From Latrodectus hesperus (Eukaryota > Arthropoda > Arachnida > Araneae > Theridiidae), in assembly GCA_037975125.1 (NCBI GenBank), contig CM075860.1, positions 21,165,589 through 21,229,588 of the forward strand: a DNA stretch of 64,000 nt. Direction: 5' to 3'. The translations under genes and the position numbers were made by a program. This document shows positions 12,122 to 23,825 of this stretch, piece by piece. The notes under the pieces were generated by a model. That model made no database searches and was not told the origin of the DNA. It saw nothing but the letters and a program-made list of their open reading frames with translations. Position 1 is the first letter of the stretch. Every line of letters begins with the position of its first letter.

Positions 12122-12974
12122 TGTTGTAATTCTTGCCGACTTTTTTATTAATATTGAATTTTCAAAGGATTTTAGTAAATTATTTCTTATGAAAGTTCTT
12201 TATGTCTTATATTTTTAATACAAAATTTTTTCACAGTTAATTAGGTTTAAGGATTTTACTGAATTTAATGAGCAAACATTAGCATTTATTAAGATTAAAA
12301 TACTTTATTTACAAATTTCATTCAAGTAATGTGTTACAAAAATATTTATTTATTTACTTACTTTAGAAGGTAGATTATAGAAAATTATCTGTATTAAATG
12401 CCTTCCCTTTAAAAAAAGTAAATATGAAGAATAAAGTTTTACTGGTACTGTTAAAGTATTCCCATAATCATAAATATTTTCATGTGATTTTAAAATGATT
12501 TCCGAAAGGCATTTCTTTGTGCTTCATTTAAAAATTTACTTCATTAGTAAGGTTAATTTCTTCTAAATTCAAACAACTATTAGTAAAATTTATATATTTG
12601 TGTTTGGTAATTCTGTTTCCAATTTTTTTGCAATGCTCATTAATGTAAAATTTGAAATATTTTAGATTTAAATGTATTTAAAAAATTAGAAATTGTAAAT
12701 TGAAAAATAATTTAAAACACTTTTGTAAATTTAGAAATGGAAAATCAAACATTGTAAATATTACAAATATGTTCTTGTCCTTATTAATCAGATAAATCTT
12801 TAACTGTCATTTTAATTTTTTCTTCAAATAAAATTAGATGAAAAATAAAATTTTATACTTTAACATAATTTTTTAAGCAAACAGAAAATCAACATTTAGA
12901 AAACAATTTTTCTAACAGTTTAGTAAACTTATATATTAGATAAAACTTTTCTACTATTTAAACATGCCGAACGT

Positions 12975-13080
12975 AGTGTCCTTACATGCATAATGGATAA
13001 AGAGTCTGTTTCGTATTGCTTGTCACGAAGACGCAAAGAAATCATATAACAAGTCATTGTCAATGATGCGTTCATATGGT
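12975..13080 (+). repeat. tRNA-like module 7 (B form)
   Basis: Head 'tgcataatggataaagagtc' and shortened tail ending 'caatgatgcgttcatatggt'. Closest to module 11, 3,153 bp downstream. Confidence 0.8.
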
Positions 13081-13566
13081 TAACTTTTAGATGTTTAATA
13101 ATTCAAATTTTAGAAATTTATGTAATTCTTGAAGATTTTTTGCTAATGTAAAACTGAATTTTCAAAGCATCTTATTAATTTTATTATGTAATTTCTATAT
13201 GTTTTATTTTTTAATACAAAGTTTTATTGATTTTTTATTATTTCTATAATTTATACTGAATTTAACGACTCAAAATTAGTTCTTACAAATAGTAAAATAT
13301 TTTATTGACCCAATTCATTCAGGTAATGTTTTACAATAAATTTATTTGCTCACTTATTTGTAAAAAGTAGATAACAGAAAAGTATCTACATAATTTTTTT
13401 TTATAAACACGAACTAACTATAAATAAAATATATATTTTAAAATGATATATTTTAAAATCGTTTCTTCAACAAACAGAAAATAAACCTTTAAAAATCCTT
13501 TTTTCATATTGTTTTTAGTACGTATGTCTTGGATAAAGCTTTTCTACTATTTAGAGTTACCAAAAG

Positions 13567-13715
13567 CAGTGTCCTGACTTTCAAAGTGGATTAAGAGTCC
13601 GATTCGTACTGCATGTTACGCATAACGGAAAATATCACAAAAGAGACAATGTCTATGATGTATCCAAATGCTCATGAATCTGAAGAAAAATGATAAAAAT
13701 TCAAATCTGAGACAT
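13567..13715 (+). repeat. tRNA-like module 8 (A form)
   Basis: As module 4, but with 'tttcaaagtggattaagagt'. The change places a stop in the antisense frame that is open in modules 4, 6, 10 and 12. Confidence 0.8.
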
Positions 13716-14564
13716 TGCTGTAAGTCTAGCCGACTTTTTTATTAATATTGAATTTTCAAAGGATTTTAGTAAATTATTTCTTATGAAAGTTCTTTATTTT
13801 TTTTATACAAACTTTTTTCACATGTAATTAGGTTTAAGGATTTTATTGAATTTAGAGAGAAAACATAATCATTTATTAAGATTAAAATACTTTTAATTAC
13901 AAATTTCATTCAAGTAATGTGTTACAAAAATATTTATTTATTTACTTACTTTAGAAGGCATAATATAAAAATTATCTATAATAATTTTTTTCCATTTTAA
14001 AAAGGAAATAAATGTAAAGAATAAAGTTTTACTGGTACTGTTAAGGTATTCACATAATCATAAATATTTTCTTGTGATTTTAAAATGATTTCCGATATGC
14101 ATTAATTTGTGCTTCATTTAAAAATTTACTTCATTAATAAGGTTAATTTCTTCTAAATTCAAACAACTATTAGTAAAATTTATATTTTTATGTTTGGTAA
14201 TTCTGTTTCCAATTTTTTTGCAATGCTCATTAATCTAAAATTTGAAATATTTTAGATTTAAAGGTATTTAAAGAAATTATAAATTGTAAATTGAAAAATA
14301 ATTTAAAACTCCTTTGAAAATTTAGAAATGGAGAATCAAACATCATTAATATTAAAAATTTGTTCTTGCCCTTATTAATCAGATAAATTTTTAAGTATCA
14401 TTTAAAATTTTTCTTTAAATAAAATTAGATGAAAAATCAAAATTATATACTTTAACATTATTTTTTAAGCAAACAGAAAATCAACATTTAGAAAAAAATT
14501 TTTCTAACAGTTTAGTAAACTTATATATTAGATAAAACTTTTCTACTATTTAAACATGCCGAAC

Positions 14565-14670
14565 GCAGTGTCCTGACATGCATAATGGATAAAGAGTCTG
14601 TCTCGTATTGCTTGTCACGTAGACGCAAAGAAATCATATAACAAGTCATTGTCAATGAGGCGTTCATTTG
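14565..14670 (+). repeat. tRNA-like module 9 (B form)
   Basis: Matches module 5 across head and shortened tail ('caatgaggcgttcatttggt'), 3,169 bp downstream of it. Confidence 0.8.
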
Positions 14671-15142
14671 GTTAACTTTTTGATGTTTAATAATTCAAAT
14701 TTTAGAAATTGATGTAATTCTATCAGATTTTTTACTATTGTAAAACTGAATTTTCAAAGCATCTTTTAAATTTTATTATTATGTAATTTTTATATTTTTT
14801 ATATTTTAATACATAGATTTATGGACTTTTTATTATTTTTTATTGTTTATACTGAATTTATCGAATCAAAATTAGTTCTTACAAATAATAAAATATTTTA
14901 TTGACCCAATTCATTCATGTAATATTTTGCAATAAATTTATTTGTTCATTATTTCGGAAAAGTAGATAACAGAAAAGTATCTACATAATTTTTTTATAAA
15001 CACGAACTAACTATAAATAAAATATATATTTTAAAATCGTTTCTTCAACAAACAGAAAATGAACCTTAAAAAATCCTTTTTCCTATCGTTTTTAGTACGT
15101 ATGTCTTGGATAAAGCTTTTCTACTATATAGAGATACCAAAA

Positions 15143-15293
15143 GCAGTGTCCTGACTTTCATAGTGGATAAAGAGTCCGATTCGTACTGCGTGTTACGCAG
15201 AAGGGAAAATATCACAAAAGAGACAATGTCTATGATGTATCCAAATGCTCGTGATTCTGAAGAACAATGATAAAAATTCAATTCTGAGACATT
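15143..15293 (+). repeat. tRNA-like module 10 (A form)
   Basis: Head 'tttcatagtggataaagagt', full tail ending 'caattctgagacattg'. The antisense frame is open for 71 codons (15066-15281). Confidence 0.8.
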
Positions 15294-16127
15294 GTTGTAA
15301 TTCTCGCCGACTTTTTGATTAATATTGAATTTTCAAAGGATTTAGTAAATTATTTCTTATGTCTTATTTTTTTAATACAAAATTTTTTCACAGTTAATTA
15401 GGTTTAAGGATTTTACTGAATTTAATGAGCAAACATTAGCATTTATTAAGATTAAAATACTTTATTTACAAATTTCATTCAAGTAATGTGTTACAAAAAT
15501 ATTTATTTATTTACTTACTTTAGAAGGTAGAATATAGAAAATTATCTGTATTAAATGTCTTCCCTTTAAAAAAAAGTAAATATGAAGAATAAAGTTTTAC
15601 TGGTACTGTTAAGGTATTCACATAATCATAAATATTTTCTTGTGATTTTAAAATGATTTCCGAAATGCATTACTTTGTGCTTCATTTAAAAATTTACTTC
15701 ATTAATAAGGTTAATTTCTTCTAAATTCAAACAACTATTAGTAAAATTTATATATTTATGTTTGGTAATTCTGTTTCCAATTTTTTTGCAATGCTCATTA
15801 ATGTAAAATTTGAAATATTTTAGATTTAAATGTATTTAAAAAATTAGAAATTGTAAATTGAAAAATAATTTAAAACACTTTTGTAAATTTAGAAATGGAA
15901 AATCAAACATTATTAATATTACAAATATGTTCTTGTCCTTATTAATCAGATAAATCTTTAACTATCATTTTAATTTTTTTAAATAAAATTAGATGAAAAA
16001 TAAAATTTTATACTTTAACATTATTTTTTAAGCAAACAGAAAATCAACATTTAGAAAACAATTTTTCTAACAGTTTAGTAAACTTATATATTAGATAAAA
16101 CTTTTCTACTATTTAAACATGCCGAAC

Positions 16128-16230
16128 GCAGTGTCCTTACATGCATAATGGATAAAGAGTCTGTCTCGTATTGCTTGTCACGAAGACGCAAAGAAATCAT
16201 ATAACAAGTCATTGTCAATGATGCGTTCAT
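16128..16230 (+). repeat. tRNA-like module 11 (B form)
   Basis: Head 'tgcataatggataaagagtc'. The shortened tail is the same as in module 7, including 'atgcgttcatatggttaact'. Confidence 0.8.
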
Positions 16231-16720
16231 ATGGTTAACTTTTAGATGTTTAATAATTCAAATTTTAGAAATTTATGTAATTCTTGAAGATTTTTTGCTA
16301 ATGTAAAACTGAATTTTCAAAGCATCTTATTAATTTTATTATGTAATTTCTATATGTTTTATTTTTTAATACAAAGTTTTATTGATTTTTTCTTATTTCT
16401 ATAATTTATACTGAATTAAACGACCCAAAATTAGTTCTTACAAATAGTAAAATATTTTATTGACTCAATTCATTCAGGTAATGTTTTACAATAAATTTAT
16501 TTGCTCACTTATTTGTAAAAAGTAGATAACAGAAAAGTATCTACATAATTTTTTTTTATAAACACGAACTAACTATAAATAAAATATATATTTTAAAATG
16601 ATATATTTTAAAATCGTTTCTTCAACAAACAGAAAATAAACCTTTAAAAATCCTTTTTTCATATTGTTTTTAGTACGTATGTCTTGGATAAAGCTTTTCT
16701 ACTATTTAGAGATACCAAAA

Positions 16721-16870
16721 GCAGTGTCCTGACTTTCATAGTGGATAAAGAGTCCGCTTCGTACTGCATGTTACGCAGAAGGGAAAATATCACAAAAGAG
16801 ACAATGTCTATGATGTATCCAAATGCTCTTGATTCTGAAGAACAATGATAAAAATTCAAATCTGAGACAT
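16721..16870 (+). repeat. tRNA-like module 12 (A form)
   Basis: Full head and tail. The antisense frame is open for 66 codons (16659-16859), with a start at the same place as in module 4. Confidence 0.8.
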
Positions 16871-17713
16871 TGTTGTAAGTCTAGCCGACTTTTTTATTAA
16901 TATTGAATTTTCAAAGGATTTTAGTAAATTATTTCTTATGAAAGTTCTTTATTTTTTTTATACAAATTTTTTTCACATGTAATTAGGTTTAAGGATTTTA
17001 ATGAATTTAGAGAGAAAACATAATCATTTATTAAGATTAAAATACTTTAATTACAAATTTCATTCAAGTAATGTGTTACAAAAATGTTTATTTATTTACT
17101 TACTTTAGAAGGTAGAATATAAAAATTATCTATAATAAATTTTTTTCCATTTTAAAAAGGAAGTAAATGTAAAGAATAAAGTTTTAATAATACTGTTAAG
17201 GTATTCACATACTCATAAATATTTTCTTGAGATTTTAAAATGATTTCTGATATGCATTACTTTGTGCTTCATTTAAAAAGTTATTTCACTAATAAGGTTA
17301 ATTTCTTCTCAATTCAAACAACTATTAGTAAAATTTATATTTTTATATTTGGTAATTCTGTTTCCAATTTTTTTGCAATGCTCATTAATCTAAAATTTGA
17401 AATATTTTAGATTTAAATGTATTTAAAAATAGAAATTGTAAATTGAAAAATAATTTAAAACTACTTTGAAAATTTTGAATTTGAGAATCAAACATCATTA
17501 ATATTACAAATTTGTTCTTGCCCTTATTAATCAGTTGCATTTTTAAGTATCACTTTAATTTTTTTTAAATAAAATTAGATGAAAAATCAAAATTTTATAC
17601 TTTTACATTATTTTATAAGCAAACAGAAAATCAACATTTAGAAAAAAAATTTTCTAACAGCTTAGTAAACTTATATATTAGATAAAACTTTTCTACTATT
17701 TAAACATGCCGAA

Positions 17714-17815
17714 CGCAGGGTCCTGACATGCATAATGGTTAAAGAATCTGTCTCGTATTGTTTGTCATGAAGACTCAAAGAAATCGTATAACAAGTCATT
17801 GTCAATGATACGTTC
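17714..17815 (+). repeat. tRNA-like module 13 (B form, diverged)
   Basis: Head 'tgcataatggttaaagaatc' and shortened tail 'caatgatacgttcattgggt'. It carries several private changes, including a lost 'ggataa'. Confidence 0.75.
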
Positions 17816-18730
17816 ATTGGGTTAACTTTTTGATGTCTAATAATTCAAATTTTAGAAATTTGTGTAATTCCTGAAGATTTTTTGCTAATGTAAAACTGAA
17901 TTTTCAAAGCATCTTATTAACTTTATTATGTAATTTCTATATGTTTTATTTTTTAATTCAAAGTTTTATTGATTTTTTATTATTTCTATAGTTTATACTG
18001 AATTTAACGACTCAAAATTAGTTCTTACAAATAATAAAATATTTTATTGACCCATTTCATTCAGGTAATGTTTTACAATAAATTTATTTGTTCACTTATT
18101 TTGAAAAAGTAGATTCCGGAAAAGTACCTGCATAATTTTTTATAAACAAGAACTAAATATAAAAAAAAGTATAATGATACTGTTAATGTATTCAGAACTT
18201 GAAAAATATTTTCCCTCGATTTCCGAAGGTACACGATTCCGAACACGATTTCCGAAATGTACTAGTTTTATAAAATAAAAAAGTTACTTCCTTTATAAGG
18301 TTAAAATTTTATTATTTTAAACAGTTTTTAAAGCAATTTATTTTTTCCAATATGGTAACACTCTTTCCGATTTTTTTCCATTGCTCAAATATCTAAAATT
18401 TGAAATAATATAGTTTTATGCGCATTAATTGAAATATGATTTGTAATTTGAAAAAGAATTTAAAACTCCTTTTAAAATTTGAATATTGTGATTGAAACAT
18501 TATCAATTTTAAAAAATTGTTCTTACATATATTAATACATATATTAATCAGATAAAATTTTAAATAACAGTTTTATTTTTTTTAAATAAAAGAAGATGGT
18601 AATTCAGAATAATAAAATATAATATTGTTTCTTCGTCAAATAGAAAATCAACTTTACGAAAAAAATTCTTTATTAGTTTTGAGTACTTATGTATTGGATG
18701 TAACTTTTCTACTATTTAAAAATGCCGAAC

Positions 18731-18880
18731 GAAGTGTCCTGAATTGGTTACTGGATTAAGAGTCTGCCGCGTACTACTTGTGAAGCAGATGAATGGAATC
18801 CGTATAACAAATCAATGTCTATGATGCATTCAAATTTTCTTCTACTGATGTTCAGTGATAATAAATCAAGTCTGAGACAT
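18731..18880 (+). repeat. tRNA-like module 14
   Basis: Head 'ttggttactggattaagagt', degraded B box, tail 'caatgtctatgatgcattca', 'ttcagtgataataaatcaag' and 'tctgagacattgatg'. A full-length old copy. Confidence 0.7.
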
Positions 18881-19643
18881 TGATGTATTTTTTGCTAATT
18901 ATTGTAATATTTAATTTTCAAAGGATCTAATTAATTTTATTCTTATAAAATTTCTATGTCTCTTATTTTTAATAAAAATTCTTATTAAATGTGAATTAAT
19001 TTTTAGGTTATACCGAATTTAATGACTCAAAATTTATTATTTTAAAAATTAAAATATTTTACTGACCCATATATTTCAGGTGTGAACACGAATTAAATAT
19101 CAATAAAAAGGTATACTTGGTATTGTTACTGCATTCAGATTTTGATAAATATTTTCACGCGATTTGAAACGATTTCCAATATTCACTAGTTTGCTTCATT
19201 TAAAAAGTAACTTCATTTATAAGATTAACTTTTTATTATTTTGAACAAGTTTAATAAAAATGAATTTTTTCCGATTTGGTAAATCTCAATCAAATTTTTT
19301 TGCATTGCTCATAAATCTGAAATTTGAAAAAATATAGATTTATTTGCATTAAAAAAATAGGATTTCTAAATTAAAAAAGAATTTAAATCTCCATTTAAAA
19401 TTTAGAAATGGCGAATCAAACGCCATTAATATTAGAAATTTATTCTTGTCCATATTTATCATATAAAATTTTAAGTACAATTTAAAATTTTTCTTTAATT
19501 AAAGAAAGATGCAAACGCAAAATTATAAACTTTAACATTATTTTTTCAGCAAACAGAAAATCAACATTTAGAAAACTATAATTCTAATAGTTTTGTGTAC
19601 TTATATATTTGATAAAATTTTCTAATATTTAAAAATGCCGAGC

Positions 19644-19792
19644 GAAGTGTCCTGAGTTGCATAATGTATAAAGTGTCCGCTTCATACTGCATGTCACGCA
19701 GATTGGAATCTATTACATTGAAGAAAAGGTGTATGATGTATCCTAAGTACCACATTCTGAAGAACAATGATAATAATTCAAACCTGAGATAT
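19644..19792 (+). repeat. tRNA-like module 15
   Basis: Head 'ttgcataatgtataaagtgt', B-box-like gcagattggaat. Tail has 'attctgaagaacaatgataa' and 'caaacctgagatattg'. The antisense frame is open for 86 codons (19576-19836). Confidence 0.7.
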
Positions 19793-20630
19793 TGTTGTAA
19801 GTTTTGACGACATTTGCTGATTAATGTGATTTTCAAAGAATTTTATTAAATTTTTTCTTATAAAAATTCTTTGCCTCTTACTTTTTAATACAAAATTTTA
19901 TTCAATTTTAAATAGGTTTAAGGATTTTACTGAATTTAATGACACAAAAATTAATTCATATTAACATTAAAATATTTCATTCAAATAATTTTTTATAATA
20001 AAATTTATTTATTCACTTACTTTAAAAACTGGAATACAGAAAACTATCTACATTAAAATTATTTTATTTAAATAGTAACTAAATATCAGGTATAAAATAT
20101 TACTCTTTAGGTATTCATATTTGTTTAAAGATTTTAACGTTATTTGAATAAAGATTTCCAATATGCACTAGTTTGCTTCATTAAAAAAGCTATTTCATTC
20201 ATTAGATTATTTTTTTATAAAGTTTATGCAATATTTAAAGAATTTTTCTTTCTTATTTGGGAATTCTCTTTCAAACCTTTTTCAATAATTATAAATCTAA
20301 AATTTGAAAGACTTCAGATTTTGATGCATTTTAAAAATTTAATAATTGTAAATTAAAAAATAATTTAAAAATCCTTTTAAAATTTATAAAAGGCGAATCA
20401 AAGAGCATTAATATTAGAGCTATAATTTTGCCCATATTAGTGAGATAAAATTTTAAATACCAATTATTCTTTTTCTTACAATAAAAGAAGATTCAAACTC
20501 TCCCAAAATTATATATTTTAATATTATTTCTTCAGCAACCTGCAAATCTTTATTAAGAAAACAATTTTTCGAAGAGTTTTGAGTACTTGTATATCAGATA
20601 AACCTTTTCTATTATTTAAAATTGCCGATC

Positions 20631-20780
20631 GCAGGGTCCTGACTTGCTTACTGGATAAAGAGTCTCGCTCCTTCTGCTTCTCACACAGATTGGAAAACAC
20701 TACATCGAATTCAATGTCTATGATGTAATAATATGAGCATTCTTCTGAAAACCGATGATAAAAATTCAAATCTGAGACAT
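20631..20780 (+). repeat. tRNA-like module 16
   Basis: Head 'ttgcttactggataaagagt', B-box-like gcagattggaaa, tail 'tcaatgtctatgatgta' and 'caaatctgagacattg'. The antisense frame is open for 92 codons (20524-20802), the longest in this group. Confidence 0.7.
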
Positions 20781-21539
20781 TGATTGAATTTTTGCTGTTC
20801 ATTATAATATTGAAATTTCAAACGATTTCATTAATTTTATTCTTATGAATATTCGTTGCGTCTTAATTTTTAATACAAAATTTTATTCAATTTTAATTAG
20901 TTTTCAGGATTTTACTGAATTTAAGGACACAAAATTAATTCTTATTATCATTAAAATGCTTTCTTTACCCACTATGAGTTACAAAAAAATTTAATTATTC
21001 ACTTTTTTTAAAAAAATAGAATACAGAAAACAATCTACATTAATTTTTTCCCTTAAAACATGAACTAATTATGAAGAATAAATATTTACTGTTAATGTAT
21101 TCACATTTTGATAAATATTTTCCCGGTGCTTAAAAAAGATTTCCGATATACAACACTTTGCTTCATTTAAAAAAATAATTCATTCATAAGGTTAATTTCT
21201 TATTAAATTATTGTAAATAAATAATATAAGAAATTAAATTAGATTTTTAAATTATTTCTTATTGAAAAATAATTTAAAACTCCCTTTAAAATTTAGAAAT
21301 GGTGAATCAAACGTCATTAATATTAAAAATTTTTCTCGACCATATATTTCAGATAAAATTTTAAATAGCAATGTAATTTTTTCTTTAAATAAAAGAAGAT
21401 GCAAACTCTCTCTCTCAAAATAATATATTTTAACATTATAATTTCAGCAAAAATTAAATTCAACATTTAGAAAACAATTTATTTCATAGTTTTGAGTACT
21501 TATATATTGGCTAAAACACTTCTGCTCTTTAAAAATGTT

Positions 21540-21625
21540 TTGTAAAGTTGTTTAAGTGATAAAGAATCTGACTCGTTCTGTATGTCCTACGGATGCGGAA
21601 ATACCACATGCAGGCGTCTAGCGTT
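21540..21625 (+). repeat. tRNA-like module 17, head
   Basis: Head 'ttgtttaagtgataaagaat' with 'ctgactcgttctgtatg' and a B-box-like cggatgcggaaa. The tail is lost where the sequence enters the large inverted repeat. Confidence 0.6.
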
Positions 21626-21682
21626 TGTTTTAATGTACCATCTTCTTTAAATTAATGAAAACATAATTTCAGAATAGAAGTT

Positions 21683-21686
<4 letters not shown>

Positions 21687-21779
<93 letters not shown>

Positions 21780-21798
21780 GTATATATATATATATATT
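21687..21798. repeat. (TA)n microsatellite
   Basis: Nearly pure TA with a (TATG)-like interruption near 21,768-21,780. The matching place in the other palindrome arm (about 25,642-25,658) has only a short AT run, so the expansion followed the duplication. Confidence 0.95.
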
Positions 21799-22947
21799 TG
21801 TATACAAACATAAATGAAAAATTCTAAAAGAATTATTTCCAACTATAAAAACCAAAGAATCATTATAAACTAGTTTTTATAAAAAAAATTGGTTTTAATA
21901 TCGCAGTACTGTTGTTCCATTAATACCAACGAAATCATAAGCATAATGTAACGTTTTTAAATAGAGTAACAGAAAAAAAATGTATGTATTTCATGATCTA
22001 AATCCATTACTAGAACTTTCCTTTTTTTGACAGTTTTTACAATTTATTTTAAATATTTAAATTTATCAAAACACAATATGCATCTGAAATGTTTAAATAG
22101 GTGTTTGGTAGAGAAATTTTTCAACTTGTTTCAAATTTATTAAAAATGCTTTTATTTTGCAAAAGTTTTATATTCTGCTTTATATATTCGTTATTATTCA
22201 CGTGTTGGCCGACTTATGTGTTAAGATGTTAATCAGGAACAGATGAGTTGAAAAAATCAAATTCATAAGCAAAACGTAAGATTTTAATGCTAGTCAAATT
22301 GAAAAGGGTAGAAATTCATAATGTTAAATATTTGTCAGTGAAGTTTGTCTCCGAGATAAGTGTTGGACGTAAGGGATGAAATACTTTTAATATTTTGATG
22401 AAATAGATTCTTATTCTTGATTTCGAAACTATTAAAAATGAAAATGTTCAACTAAAGAAAAAAATATCTATCAATGTGAAGTTAATTCAAATGTGAAATA
22501 TTTAAAATAATTTGCATATTCTTCATAATTTCTTCGTAATTTTTCTCACTGTTTTTTAATAATTTTGTGATCTATAGTGACTAAGAAGTGGAAAATATTT
22601 TAATCATTTTATTTAACGGAACTTGCGGAATATTTTTATTACTTTTGAAAATAATAATTTATATTTCTTCAATTTTTTTGTCAAAATTAAAAAAATTTAA
22701 AATATATCTCACAAATGAGATATCTAAAAGGAAATGTTGAGGAAAATGAACAATTTCATGTTGTACAAAAATTATTAAAAATAAAAATAATTAATCGGGC
22801 AAAAATCTGCACAATATTAGATAAATAATTCTTAAAATACTGATTTCAAGCACGAAATATGGAAAATTAAAATGATTTTTCTAGTAATGGGCACTTGTTA
22901 AAATGTTTAATTATGCCTTTTTACCATTTTAAAATACCTCATCACAG

Positions 22948-23105
22948 GTCTTCTGGTTGGCATAGTGGATAAAGTTTCTGATTCTATCTTCTAAACCTGC
23001 AAGTTCGAATGTAAATAGGAATTATTCAAGCTCAACTGTGTCAGTGATGAACAATCTTGCATTATTCTGATTATGTAATGATAATAAATCGTACCTGAGG
23101 CACTT
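22948..23105 (+). repeat. tRNA-like module 18 (type 2), best preserved
   Basis: Exact A-box match tggcatagtgg at 22958 and B-box-like agttcgaatgt at 23002, starts 44 nt apart. The head resembles tRNA-Arg. The tail is complete: 'ctgtgtcagtgatgaac', 'ttctgattatgtaatgataa' and 'cgtacctgaggcac'. It shows what module 2 looked like before the hAT insertion. Confidence 0.85.
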
Positions 23106-23622
23106 GTGAATGTATAAAAAATTTTACAATTAAGATATTATTTTTCATAATTGTAACAAAAATGTTTAAAAATAATTTCTACTTTTTTACGCCATATCCA
23201 AACATTATTTTGTTCGCTTGGTTATTATATTATGTCTTTTTAACCGTAAATATTTCATATTTATGTTAATATTTCTGAAGTTAATAATTATCATAAAATA
23301 ATTATTTTCATTTTTCTTGAATATAAGCTAATAAATGTAAATATTAATTGTATATACAACACTATCATAAAAATTTAATAATTTCAGAAAATAGTAACGT
23401 CTTTAATTAAATTTCCAGAGAATGAAGTTCTGTAATTACAAAAACAGATTTTTGGTAAAAGATATTGATACTATCACAAAGAAATAACATAAAACTGTGA
23501 ATACATATTACGGCAAAATTGTAATTATTTCGCTAATGAGAGAGCATTAAGATCAATTTATAACATTATATTAGGGAAGATGAACTAATTTCTAATATAT
23601 TTCAGATTACAACTGATAGGCG

Positions 23623-23825
23623 ATATAAAATGATCAATCATTATAAATGATCTTCATTAATAAAAATTTACATCGAAAATTTCTTCTTTTTTAGGTTGAC
23701 AAATTCTAAGACTATGGGTGACCTTCTGAATTGAAAGTCAAGTTATCCTGATTTGATATTGTAAAGCATCAGTGCCGTAACAAATAAATAAAATTTAATA
23801 TATTTTTTTGAAAAATCATATTTCT
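23623..23825. repeat. Spacer of inverted repeat 1
   Basis: About 200 bp between the arms. Its bulk (23,652 onward, and into the right arm to about 23,840) occurs in reverse complement at about 29,962-30,150. It includes a stretch ('gactatgggtgaccttctga') richer in G+C than its surroundings. Confidence 0.7.

Larger units (their letters stand above)
11865..13458 (+). repeat. Dimer repeat copy 2 of 5
   Basis: About 1.59 kb with A-form module at 11,973 and B-form at 12,975. It shares diagnostic variants with copy 4 and not with copies 1 or 3: 'gtccttacatgc' and 'gatgcgttcatatggtt' in the B half, and 'tatatatttgtgtttggt' versus 'tatatatttatgtttggt' in the spacer. Confidence 0.85.
13459..15037 (+). 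repeat. Dimer repeat copy 3 of 5
   Basis: A-form module at 13,567 and B-form at 14,565. Its A half pairs with copy 5: both have a local duplication 'atatattttaaaatgatata' just upstream and 'gagagaaaacataatcattt' after the module. Its B half pairs with copy 1. Confidence 0.85.
15038..16613 (+). repeat. Dimer repeat copy 4 of 5
   Basis: About 1.58 kb with A-form module at 15,143 and B-form at 16,128. Shares its diagnostic variants with copy 2, so the array grew in steps of two dimers. Confidence 0.85.
16614..18160 (+). repeat. Dimer repeat copy 5 of 5
   Basis: Its A half pairs with copy 3. The B half (from about 17.3 kb) is more diverged from all others (gcagggtcctgac, aatggttaaagaatctg), which marks the right edge of the homogenised block. 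It runs into older monomers at about 18.16 kb. Confidence 0.8.
18161..21640 (+). repeat. Four older type-1 monomers (~0.9-1.0 kb)
   Basis: Monomers around modules 14-17 keep the same order of landmarks as the dimer copies ('aatttgaa...tagattta', 'gaatcaaac.tcattaatatta', 'cagcaaacagaaaatcaac', then the module, then 'ttttactgaatttaatgac') but are much more diverged and lack the A/B alternation. Confidence 0.7.
21660..23622 (+). repeat. Inverted repeat 1, left arm
   Basis: Reads as the reverse complement of 23,826-25,685 over nearly its full length, including a whole type-2 monomer and module 18. The inner end is 'gattacaactgataggcga'. The arm carries a (TA)n expansion of about 110 bp near its outer end that the right arm lacks. 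Confidence 0.85.
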
